Below, one piece after another: positions 30,133-39,630 of a DNA stretch of 64,000 nt. Origin of the DNA: Lycium barbarum. Its lineage: Eukaryota > Streptophyta > Magnoliopsida > Solanales > Solanaceae. The stretch spans positions 3,944,965 to 4,008,964 of the forward strand of contig NC_083344.1 of the NCBI RefSeq assembly GCF_019175385.1, written 5' to 3'. The position numbers and the translations under genes are program-made. The first letter of the stretch is position 1, and every line of letters begins with the position of its first letter. The notes under the pieces are model-generated. The model did no database searches and was not told the DNA's origin. It saw only the letters and a list, made by a program, of their open reading frames with translations.

Positions 30133-33100
30133 ATGGTAAAATTCTCTTTTAACTTTTTTGAGTTTTCAGTGAATACATATTGCATTTTTTGATTTTATAT
30201 TTTACTTCTCAATGCATTATATTACTAAAAAGAAGTAAAAACATGCTACATTATATTTGTAAAAACCTTTTTCTCAAGTACTATATGACAGTATTTGGTG
30301 TTAAGAGGACTAGCAAATTTGTTGCTATAGTGTTTTCTTGTTTATGATAATAATAATAATAATATTATTGGTCATACTTTTTATTTTGTTTTATCTTATT
30401 GAGATATATGCTTAGTTTGGTTTGCCAGATCTTTTGCTCATTTTTTGGGGTTATGAGAAAATAAAAAAAATAGATTTCTTTTGTTACATTGGGAACTTGA
30501 ATGGTAAATTTCTGTAACTTTTTTGAGTTTTCAGTAATTACATGTTGCAGTTTTTTTTCCTTTTTTTTTATACTAAAAAGAAGTAAAAACATGTTAGATT
30601 ATTCGTAGAAACTTTTTTGAATTATTTGGAAGATGTTATTTTACTTAGAAAAACATGTTTGTTTAAAATTTTCAAGAAAATGGTAACTCAGCGGAGGCTA
30701 ATCGAGTAACAAAAATGGGTAAAAATTCTTTTACTTTTTCGAGTTTTCAGTGTATATGTTGCATTTTTGAGTTTCTATTTTTAGTATTGGGGTACTAGGG
30801 ACTAAACGACGTCTCGGTACTATTTTCGATCTGAAGTTGGAAACTTATGTTCCGTGACCTTTCAATAGAAACACTCTTCTCTTTTTGAAAAATACATTGA
30901 CTACAACAACAACAAAAAACCCAGTGAAATCCCACAATGCGGGGTCTGGGGAGGGTAAAGTGTACGCATACCTTACTTACCCCTACCTTAGAAGGTAGGA
31001 AACCTGTTTCCGAAAGACCCTCGAAAAAAAAAAGTACACTGACTGTGAATTACAAATGAATGGTTGGTGCAAGCTGCATGAGTTTATGACTGAATGGTTG
31101 ATATTCTGTTTGAGTGTTTGACCCCTTTGTTGAACTATGATGCAGGCCTTTATCAAAGTCCAGAAGACGAGGCCTTACTTTAAGCGTTTCCAGGTTAAAT
31201 TCAAGAGAAGGAGAGGTGAAGAGTTTATTTCCCTTCATCATTTTTGGTCTGTTCTCAAATTTGCTTGCAATTTAAGTATCAATAATTTCAATGTTTTGCT
31301 ACTGTGTAGAGGGAAAGACTGATTATAGAGCCAGGAACAGGCTCATCAATCAGGACAAAAATAAGTACAACACTCCGAAATACCGTTTCGTTGTCCGATT
31401 TGTATCCTTTTGCAGTTTTCTGCCCCTATTAGCTTGCAAAGAATCTGCTTAATTACATTTTGTCCACAAAACATTTCCTTATTACTTTTCACTTGATTAA
31501 TGTGGAAATTATGATAATCATTTATCTGTGATGTTGGAAGGTGATCTTTTCTTCCTTGTTTTATCTTGACATTTTTTTTAGACTAACAAGGACATAATTG
31601 CACAAATTGTGTCTGCTAGCATTGCTGGTGACATGGTTCTTGCTTCTGCCTATGCAAGCGAGTTGCCTCATTTTGGACTTAAAGTTGGACTGACAAACTA
31701 TGCTGCTGGTACTTACACAAGCTATTCAATTTGTTTGTTGTCCCGCATGAAATTCCTTTGTCTATTTATCAGTAAAGTAATAATAAGTGGTTTATTGCTC
31801 AATATAGCATACTGTACCGGACTTCTCTTGGCAAGACGAGTTCTAAAGAAGCTTGAAATGGACGAAGAGTATCAGGGAAATCTCGATGTAAGCTAGATTT
31901 CGGGATGCTTCTTTTTCGTCCTGTTTGAGTACTTTCTTTTATTTCTAACTTCAATTACACGTTGTTACAGGTCAACGGGGAGGATTACTCTGTTGAACCT
32001 GCTGAAAGCAGGAGGCCTTTCCGCGCTCTCTTGGATGTTGGCCTTCTAAGAACTACCACAGGGAACCGTGTTTTTGGTGCTCTCAAGGTATTTGGCTTCC
32101 GGATCCTTTTCTCCTGTTTAAAGTCTATATAACATTGCACCAGATCGCAAATATTTGCTTTAGTTGAAAATATTATTCGTGAAACAGCAGCTTTTATTCT
32201 TTCTGTGAATTGTCGATTGAATGGTTTTTCAAGTATAGAACATTAGCAACCATTTCCATCTGTCATGAAATTAAAAAAAAAACTTGTGGTTTGTTTGTCT
32301 CTCTTAAATATTGTTGGGGATGTTAGGTAGGTCATGTAATAATTCTTCTATCTGAAGGATCATGTTTTCCTTCATTATAAGGTTTAAGGTTGTATTATTC
32401 ATAAACTTTGTCTATCTGCAATATTACTTGGGTTCAGTTTGCATTGGACGGTGCCACGGTGGGATATTATGCATTAATCATGTCATCTGCGTTCTTCATT
32501 ATTGATTCTTGGATTTTAGGGTGCATTGGATGGTGGGATTGACATCCCTCATAGCGAGAAGAGGTTTGCTGGATTCAGCAAGGATTCTAAGCAACTTGAT
32601 GCTGAGGTTCACCGCAAATATATCTATGGTGGCCATGTTGCTGCATATATGACTGTGAGATAGAATTGCTTAGATTGATCTCTTCAATGTTCGTTCTGGC
32701 TTCTTTGTTACTCCCAATCTCTGATATGCCCGATATTTGTTTGCAGACATTGACGGAAGATGAACCTGAGAAATATCAGTCACAGTTTAGCTTGTACATC
32801 AAGACTGGTCTTGAGGCGGAAAAACTTGAGGAGATGTACAAGAAGGTTCATGCTGCCATCCGTGCAGATCCAAGCCCAAAGAAGTCTGGGAAGCAACCTC
32901 CTAAGCAGCACAAGAGGTCTGCAATTTTTGTCTTTATTCCAATTGATCAATCTTTAGCTTTATGGAAAGTGATACTCCCTCCGTTCCAAAAATAATGTTA
33001 CCTTTTTATAATTAGGAACAACTTAACTTTAAAATTTCCGGTCACCCTTGATGAAATGATTTATAGCCCACACGAATGTCTTAAGGTTTGTTTTAGACCA

Positions 33101-33603
33101 CAAACTTCAAGACTGTTCCTTTCTTAAACTTTGTGCCTAGTCACATGGTACCGGATAGTTTGGGATGGAGGGAGTGCATTATTAGCCTTGTTCCTTATTC
33201 ATTTCTGCAAAAAATATTATATAGTGAAAAGCATTAGGACGAGTTGACATTCATAGGTACATTAAGTGTAGTGTCCTGCGTCCATATAGGGTCTTCGGTC
33301 GCTTCATTTGCTTGAACATGGGACTAGATTGACTTTTCCGGAGGATCATCTTTTCTACTGATTATCGTGCTATGTTACTGTCTGAACTACGTGATGTTTA
33401 GATCCCCTAGTGGCTGAAATCCGTTGCCTTTTCGTAACCATGAAATTCTTTCTTCTCCTTTTCTCACTTTATTCATTTTGGTGCTGTTCTGCAGGTACAA
33501 CCTGAAGAAGCTGACTTACGAGGAGAGGAAAGCTAGGTTGATCGAGAGACTCAATGCTTTAAACGCAGCTGGTGGAAATGATGATTCTGAAGATGATGAT
33601 TAG
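30133..33603 (+). CDS. RPL5: 60S ribosomal protein L5 (uL18), nine coding exons
   Basis: Exons: ATG only (30133-30135), 31146-31215, 31310-31401, 31582-31708, 31808-31887, 31971-32087, 32520-32654, 32747-32916 and 33495-33603. All introns are GT-AG and phases join without a break to 300 codons plus TAG. The product begins [20 protein letters not shown] and carries the uL18 hallmarks '[16 protein letters not shown]', [27 protein letters not shown] and [15 protein letters not shown], with the acidic end NDDSEDDD. In eukaryotes uL18 binds 5S rRNA with uL5 and is placed in the central protuberance of the 60S subunit. Length equals that of other plant L5 proteins. The ATG exon chosen at 30133 lies beside the best promoter; equivalent ATG-donor copies at 28953, 30680 and 30715 are alternatives. 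No damage is visible, so it is probably functional. Confidence 0.95.
30136..30790 (+). repeat. Partial tandem duplications at the start of RPL5 intron 1
   Basis: TTGAGTTTTCAGTGAATAC and variants recur at about 30158, 30521 and 30740. ACTAAAAAGAAGTAAAAACATG recurs at about 30223 and 30572. AAAATGGTAA-type starts recur at 30679 and 30713. The beginning of intron 1 has therefore been copied at least twice, with a repeat distance of about 350 bases and then about 220 bases. Confidence 0.75.
30902..31022 (-). repeat. Au-like SINE in RPL5 intron 1, nearly complete
   Basis: On the plus strand: (CAA)n, then CCCAGTGAAATCCCACAA, GGGGTCTGGGGAGGGTAAAG, ACGCATACCTTACTTACCCC, and ACCTGTTTCCGAAAGACCCT. It is the most complete of the four Au-like copies here, inserted antisense to RPL5. 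Confidence 0.75.
32975..33174. mobile_element. Stowaway-like MITE in RPL5 intron 8
   Basis: Ends CTCCCTCCGTTCC and CTCCCTCCATCCC (reverse complement of the right end) are inverted. TA flanks the left side; the right side has TG, a decayed TA. The inner words (AATAATGTTACC, TTTAGACCACAAA, TTTCTTAAACTTTGTGC) match the copies at 36896 and 40573. Confidence 0.75.
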
Positions 33604-34812
33604 TGAACTTGCAGAATAAGAATTTTGAGTTCTTGTTGCCGGTTTTCGAGTAATATTGTTTTTTTTGCTACTAGGTAGAAACCTCAGTTTTGCATGCTTA
33701 GTAGAATGAGACTTGAGAGTTTGACAATGTATGGGATTATATTTGCTTCGCGCATTTATTCCATTGAGTTTAAGTTGTCATCCGGATATATGAAGTATTT
33801 TCTCTTTTTCAAAATTATTCTAAAAATAGTTTTTTGTTTATAAATTGGAATGATCTTTTGGTTTCTGTGTTTCAAGTTTGAAAAAGTGGTCTTGATTAGT
33901 AGTTCAATGATTTATTTTTTGCGTTCATAAAAATTCGATTTCGTTTCAAGTGAAATGTGTGTACTTGTTATCTCATTTGCTTAACTTTTCTGGATAAAAC
34001 TACAGTAAACAAGAATTTTTTTTTTTAAGGGAAACCATTTTTTGTATGACATGGTTGTCTCGTTTATTTAGTTGTAAAATCTTTCAAATTGGAAGATCTG
34101 AAATCGATTAGAAATATCACATAGCTTATGACAAATCTTTGTTCAGAATCTTTCTAATTTTGATTAATCTAGCACAAAAGATGATGCAATGATTTGTTTA
34201 TTACATAACAAGAAAATATTCCATGCATAACTAACGAAAGCTAGAATTGTGATTATATTGTTCATGAATGTAAAATTACAATCTGGTAGTAAAGAGCTCA
34301 TGTTCAGAATGATGTGTGCAAATTTCGGATTAACTTAATTAGCTTGCTTTAAAACATTCATAGCACTGAATTTAGTGTACTTTAGAATTATGAATTCAAA
34401 TATAATATTATTTATTGAAAATTTTGTGAATTTTCATATATAAATTTATATCTCTCGTTTCAAATATTGAGTTTGGATGAACCCATTATCGGCTCTTGTA
34501 ATTTTATATGATCAAAATGGTAGTCTTATCAACAGTCAAGAGATCACAATTCTACTTCAACGTTCTCGCTTTGAGTTACGAACTCACAATCATTAATCAA
34601 ATTCTCAAAATTTATATGATTAAAACATTATTCTTATATCTCAATCATTGAGTTAGGGGACTTTATAAATAAACTTCAAAACAATGCAATGATCGAGAGG
34701 TTACAATTTAAACAGTGATATCAATGAGTTAAACATCAACAACTCTATTGCCTTTGTTACTCAATTGGATTTCTATTAAATATAAACGTCCTAAATGACT
34801 TCTTGACCACTA
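33604..34812 (+). other. RPL5 3' UTR and AT-rich spacer, no further gene
   Basis: The 3' UTR probably occupies the first 150-200 bases; GT/T-rich stretches follow the stop, but no single AATAAA decides the poly(A) site. The rest is AT-rich with no recognisable coding or repeat structure. Confidence 0.45.
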
Positions 34813-34908
34813 TTACAACAACAACAACATACCCAATATAATCTCATAAGGCGTACCTTACCTTTTCCCTTGTAGGATAGAGAGGTTGTTTTGATAAACC
34901 CTCGACTC
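34813..34908 (-). repeat. Au-like SINE, minus strand, internally deleted
   Basis: ACAACAACAACAACATACCC, then a shortened core, then AGAGAGGTTGTTTTGATAAA and CCCTCGACTCGA: the head and tail of an Au-like SINE with the GGGGTCTGGGGAGGG centre lost. Confidence 0.6.
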
Positions 34909-35044
34909 GACCACTATTAAATTGCATAGATACCAATTCAACAACAACAAAACAAAAAAAAACATACTTTCCTAAATGACGCAAAGCTCCATATTAACCC
35001 GTGCATAATCAGGGACAATTCACGTAAGAAAAACATAAATATTA

Positions 35045-35298
35045 CTCTCTCCGGATCAAAAAAAGCGCTCACTTAGCCTTTTTTTCTTAAGTAAAAAAGA
35101 GTGTCCACTTATTAAATCATGAAAGAATTAATTTTTTTTTTTCAAATTTGTCCTTATTAAGTGCTATGTAATTAAATCCCAATATCTATTTAATTAGAGA
35201 CAGTTTAGTCAAATTACCAGTATTTTTTTACAGGAATTAATATTTTTTTAAAGAACATGCAAATAACTAAGTAGACACACTTTTTTATTGCGAGGTAG
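35045..35298. mobile_element. Stowaway-like MITE, decayed
   Basis: The left end CTCTCTCCGGATC with TA before it (35043-35044), and the right end GCGAGGTAG followed by TA (35299-35300), resemble a worn CTCCCTCCG family member. The inner GTGTCCACTTATTAAAT fits the family only loosely. Confidence 0.5.
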
Positions 35299-35319
35299 TA
35301 CCATATAACAACATCAACA

Positions 35320-35327
35320 ACAACAAC

Positions 35328-35358
<31 letters not shown>
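35320..35358. repeat. (AAC)n(AAT)n microsatellite
   Basis: CAACAACAACAA runs into about ten AAT units ending at 35358. Confidence 0.85.
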
Positions 35359-35431
35359 GGTTGACACTTTACAATATAATTAAAAATAGAGGTCCATTTC
35401 CCCAATCTTTCCTGAGCCATTAGCCAATAGC

Positions 35432-36600
35432 GAGAAAAGGACCAAAATCATCCATAATGTTTGGGTTTGGATCAAAATCATACATATTCTTTCACATGGA
35501 GCACTAATAGTACATTATGTTTGCATAAGTGGTGCACTTTTAGTCAAACTCCCAAATAAATTTAACGGAAAAGAACAAAAATGCCCCTGAACTTTTAGAA
35601 AAAGTATAAAAATACCCTTTATTCATCTATTTTGCTAAAACTACCCCTCAATTCAAATTTTTGGCTCATTTATTCCCCTTGACTAACGGACAACACTAAT
35701 TTTTTTTTAAAATAAAAAATTGCACATGACATTTTATTACTGAAAAATTGATTTATTCTTTTACAAAGAAATCTGAAAAATTGTTATTTGTAGAATAAGA
35801 AAAAATAATTTTTCAACATCCGTTTCTTTAAAAAACAAATGTAGTAAGCCTTTTATATATATATATATATATAACAGAATTGGATTTTCATTAAAACATG
35901 TGGAATTTTTTTAAGTTTGGAAAACTTTTTTTAATGGGTGGAAACCCCATTTTTTTTTTTTAGAAAATTCAATTTTTAAATCTGAAAAACTGATTGTTTT
36001 TTTAAGTAAAATGTGCAAAACTAATACTCCATAATTTTCTTCTAGATTTTAAAAAAAGACAATTTTCTGGTTTTTTTTTAAACATAGTTTTTCCATAAAA
36101 AAATTAATTTTTTCAGGTTTTTATAAAAATCCAATTTTTCACATTTTGAAAAGAAAAAAAATTAGTGTTGTCCGTTAGTCAAGGTTTTACTCGTTAAAAA
36201 AAAGTTTTTCAAATTTAAAAAAAAAATCAAATTTAAAAAAATTCCAAGGTTTCAGATTTCTTTTTAAAAGAATAAATCAATTTTTCAGTAATAAAATGTC
36301 ATGTGCAATTTATTTTTATTTTTTTAAAAAAAATTAGTGTTGTCCGTTAGTCAAGGGGAATAAATGAGCCAAAAAGTTGAATTGAGGGGTAGTTTTAGCA
36401 AAATAGATGAATAAAGGGTATTTTTATACCTTTTCTAAAAGTTCAGGGGTATTTTTGTTCTTTTCCGTTAAATTATTTGGGAGTTTGACTAAAAGTGCAC
36501 CACTTATGCAAACATAATGTACTATTAGTGCTCCATGTGAAAGAATATGTATGATTTTGATCCAAACTCAAACATTATGGATGATTTTGGTCCTTTTCTC
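35432..36600. mobile_element. Non-autonomous MULE with long TIRs and perfect 9-bp TSD
   Basis: The 9-bp repeat GCCAATAGC flanks it exactly (35423-35431 and 36601-36609). The ends GAGAAAAGGACC/GGTCCTTTTCTC begin terminal inverted repeats of about 270 bases that differ at only a few positions (for example TTTGGGTTTGG versus TTTGAGTTTGG). Less perfect inverted sequence (GTTGTCCGTTAGTCAAGG) continues toward the centre. No transposase is encoded. High TIR identity and the perfect TSD point to a recent insertion. Confidence 0.88.
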
Positions 36601-36895
36601 GCCAATAGCATATCAAGTCCGCGAAAGAGGAATTAGGGTTTTTAATTTCAATTCAATAAGATCCAAATTCATGCTAAATTGCTAAACCCTAAATCCTGAT
36701 ATTCTTCAATATACTCAATTTCTAGCTTCAATAACATCTTCAATTGGAGAAAAATACGAGATTCGTCTTTCGCTGGTACCCTAATTTGAGTATGTTTTCT
36801 TTCTACTTTGAAATTTGAAATTACTCTATGTTGTAATTTTGAAGTCCCCTATGTTATAATATTTGAAAGTTTAAATTCATATTTGTTGTATTTTA

Positions 36896-37119
36896 CTACC
36901 TCTGTCCCAATTTATGTGACATAATTTTCTTTTTAGTATGTCCCAAAATAATGTCACCTTTGTGTAATTAGAAAAACAAATCAACTTTAAAATGCCCATT
37001 TTACCCCGCCACACAAATGTTTAAGTTTTATTTTAGACTACAAATTTTAAAAGTTTCCGTTTTGTTTCTTAAACTTTGTGCTGAGTCAAATGATGCCACA
37101 TAAATTGAGACGGAGTAAG
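36896..37119. mobile_element. Stowaway-like MITE in unit 1 of the MED19 upstream repeat
   Basis: Ends CTACCTCTGTCCCAATTT and CTTACTCCGTCTCAATTT (reverse complement of the right end) are inverted and flanked by TA on both sides (36894-36895, 37120-37121). It is followed by GTTGTCT, the same word as after the copy at 37849. Confidence 0.8.
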
Positions 37120-37170
37120 TAGTTGTCTGTGTGTCAAAATGATGAGAAATTTGAACGATTACTGAACTAT

Positions 37171-37441
37171 GACCCTGTTTGGATGGGCTTATGCCTATAA
37201 GCTGCAAACAGCTTATAAGCTAAAAAAATAAGTTGGGGTAGTCTAACTTATTTTTTTTGGCTTATAAGTTGTTTTCAGCTTATAAGCTGCTTTAGAAAAG
37301 CTAACTCAATGGGCTCAATTATTTTTTTGAGCTTATTTTAAGCACAAAATGACTTTAAGCTGGCCAGCCAAACACTCAAAAAAGCTGAAAATAGCTTATA
37401 AGTTACTTATAAGCAACTTATAAGTCAATCCAAACGGGCTC
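37171..37441 (+). mobile_element. MITE, inverted copy of the family at 27713-27955
   Basis: Ends GACCCTGTTTGGATGGG and GAGCCCGTTTGGATTGA (reverse complement of the right end) are inverted. TAT flanks both sides (37168-37170 and 37442-37444). It is absent from units 2 and 3 of the surrounding triplication, so it inserted into unit 1 after the duplications. Confidence 0.8.
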
Positions 37442-37848
37442 TATGTTTGTAACGGTATTTGGCTTTTTTTAGTGAATTTGAAATATACTGGCATTTTTAG
37501 TATGTCAAATTTTGGTGCTGCTAAATGTGGTCTAAGAGTTTGAAATTTGAAAAGAGGTCCAATTTTCCCTCTTTCCTGAGCCAATTAGCCAATAGTATCT
37601 CAACTCCAAATTCATTCTAAATTGCTAAACCCCAAATCCTGATATTCTTCAATATACTCGATTTCGTGCTTCAATAGCATTTTCAATTGGAGAAAAAAAA
37701 AAGGATATTCGTGCTTCGTCGGAACCCTAATTTGAGTATGCTTTCTTTCTACTTTGAAATTTGAAATTACTTTTTGTTGTAATTTGGTAAATTTGAAGTC
37801 CCCTTTGTTGTATGATTGAAAATTTGAATTCCTCTTTGTTGTATTATA

Positions 37849-38097
37849 CTCTTTCTATCCTAATTTAAGTGTCTTAATTTCCTTTTTGGTCTGTACCAAA
37901 AGGAGAGTCTTTTTTTATATCTAGTAAGTTGACAATTCTAACATAAAATACATGCAAGTTTAAAACCACAAGATTCATAGGACATTTTAGTACGTTACAC
38001 ATTTTTAATTTAGGACCACAAAATTCAAAAGTTTCTTTTTATTCCTTAAACTTTTTTGACCACTCAAACTAAGACACTCAAATTGGAAAGGAGGGAG
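37849..38097. mobile_element. Stowaway-like MITE in unit 2 of the MED19 upstream repeat
   Basis: Ends CTCTTTCTATCCTAATTT and CTCCCTCCTTTCCAATTT (reverse complement of the right end), flanked by TA (37847-37848, 38098-38099). It occupies the same place in the repeat unit as the copy at 36896. Confidence 0.8.
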
Positions 38098-38358
38098 TAG
38101 TTGTCTTTTATATTTAAACCCTGAGATGAAGATGTTTGGTAAATACTGAAATGTGTCTGGTATTCGAAAATTTGAGTGAACTTGAAATATACTGGCATTT
38201 TTAGTATGTCGAAATTTTGGAATTTTGGAAGTTTGTTTGGATTGAGTATGCTTTTCTTCCTACTTCGGAATTTGAATTCCTGTACGTTTTAATTTGGTAA
38301 TTTTGAAGTCCTCTATGTTGTAATTTGGTAATTTTGAAGTCCTCTATGTTGAGTTATT

Positions 38359-38598
38359 CTCCCTCCGTTTCAATTTGTTTGTCTTGTTTTGACTTGGCAT
38401 TGAGTTTAAGAAAATAAAGGAGACTTTTGAATCTTATGGTCTTAAATTAGAGATATGTAGAATGTACTCAAATACCCTTATGATCTTGTGATCTAAAACA
38501 TGCCATTTGGAAAGTTGAAATTAAGGAGTTGCTAAAAAGGGAAAGAGTTTAAACGGAGTAAAAAGGAAAGTAAGACAAACAAATTGAAATAAAGGGAG
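38359..38598. mobile_element. Stowaway-like MITE in unit 3 of the MED19 upstream repeat
   Basis: Ends CTCCCTCCGTTTCAATTT and CTCCCTTTATTTCAATTT (reverse complement of the right end). The left target base pair is TT and the right TA, so the TSD is worn. The inner part (GTTTGTCTTGTTTTGACTTG) is a different subfamily from the copies in units 1 and 2. Confidence 0.75.
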
Positions 38599-39630
38599 TA
38601 TAATTGGAAGTTTGAATTCCTATTTGTTGTATTATTATAGTTGTGTTTTATATTTAAACTCTGAGATGAAGATGTTGGATTAATACTGAAATGTGTCAAT
38701 TGATGAGAATTTGGAACAAATACTGAACCTTATTATAAGAGCATTTGGCCTTTTGAGTGAATTTGAAGTATACTGGCATCTTTAGTATGTCGAAATTTGG
38801 ATTTTTGCCACTAAAAATGGTTTAAGAGTTTGAAAGTCTACTTATTTCTTAATGAGCCAGTACTATTTTATGTTAGGATTAATTTTTTTGGTCGCTTGTC
38901 AATTGAGTACTGGTCGTTTTTCAGTCTTGTGTTCGCTATTGGAAAATTTAGTTGGTTATGTGAAGTGTTGTAGAACTAAACTTTAGGCTGATAAAGTAAA
39001 TGTGAGATAGTCACTGTGCTTCCTGTGTTTGTGCCCACACTAAAATCCCTGTATCCATTGCAATTGTCTAGCCTTTTCCAGCATCTTACAATCAACCCCA
39101 CCACACACACACACAGAGCTGTGGGCTTCCATCGTTCCGTGCTTTGGAGTCTTGTACTTCTTGTGAAAGAAAATGCATACTGCTGGACATTGTGTAACTT
39201 CTTATCTAAGTCCTTTTTTTTGCCCTTCAATTTCATTGCATGGTCAGTGAGAAACTTTCACATCCCTCTGGATGTGGGGCTTCAGATGAGTTGATCTCTT
39301 CGTGAACCCACGTTTTAACTTGTCTCATTAGTTTGGCATATAGATGTTTTATACAATTTTGGTTTGACTAAACTCATCCATGCCAAACCCCAGGCAGCTA
39401 AGTGGTTTTTACTTCGTAAAAATATTGAGATTGATGCTATTTATTGGTTCACCATGGTGGTTATTAAATCAGCTTACATTCAATAATTTGTATATGGCCA
39501 TTGCCATTTTGTTTGCATTCTGATCCTATAAGTAAGTGGACCATTGCTTAGCTAGATTGTTGTGGACATTGGCTTACCTACCAATACTTTCCAGGAAATA
39601 ATGGTCTATTCATGTGCTGGGCGCTAATTG

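Larger units (their letters stand above)
36610..38830 (+). repeat. Tandemly triplicated segment upstream of MED19
   Basis: Unit 1 (about 36610-37560), unit 2 (about 37575-38230) and partial unit 3 (about 38240-38830) share, in order, AAATTGCTAAACCC, GATATTCTTCAATATACTC, ACCCTAATTTGAGTATG, TTTGAAGTCC, a CTCCCTCCG-type MITE, AACCCTGAGATGAAGATG (units 2 and 3; ACTCTGAGATG in unit 3), and TATACTGGCAT, TTTAGTATGTC. The left flank of the MULE at 35432 (TTCCTGAGCCATTAGCC) recurs at about 37577, so the copied unit includes that site. It probably carries the MED19 5' UTR or promoter. Confidence 0.8.

Noticed and set aside
31609..31896. 95-codon frame starting [16 protein letters not shown] as a separate gene
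   Set aside because: It is RPL5 exons 4-5 read through the intron; splice sites and phases fit the L5 protein.
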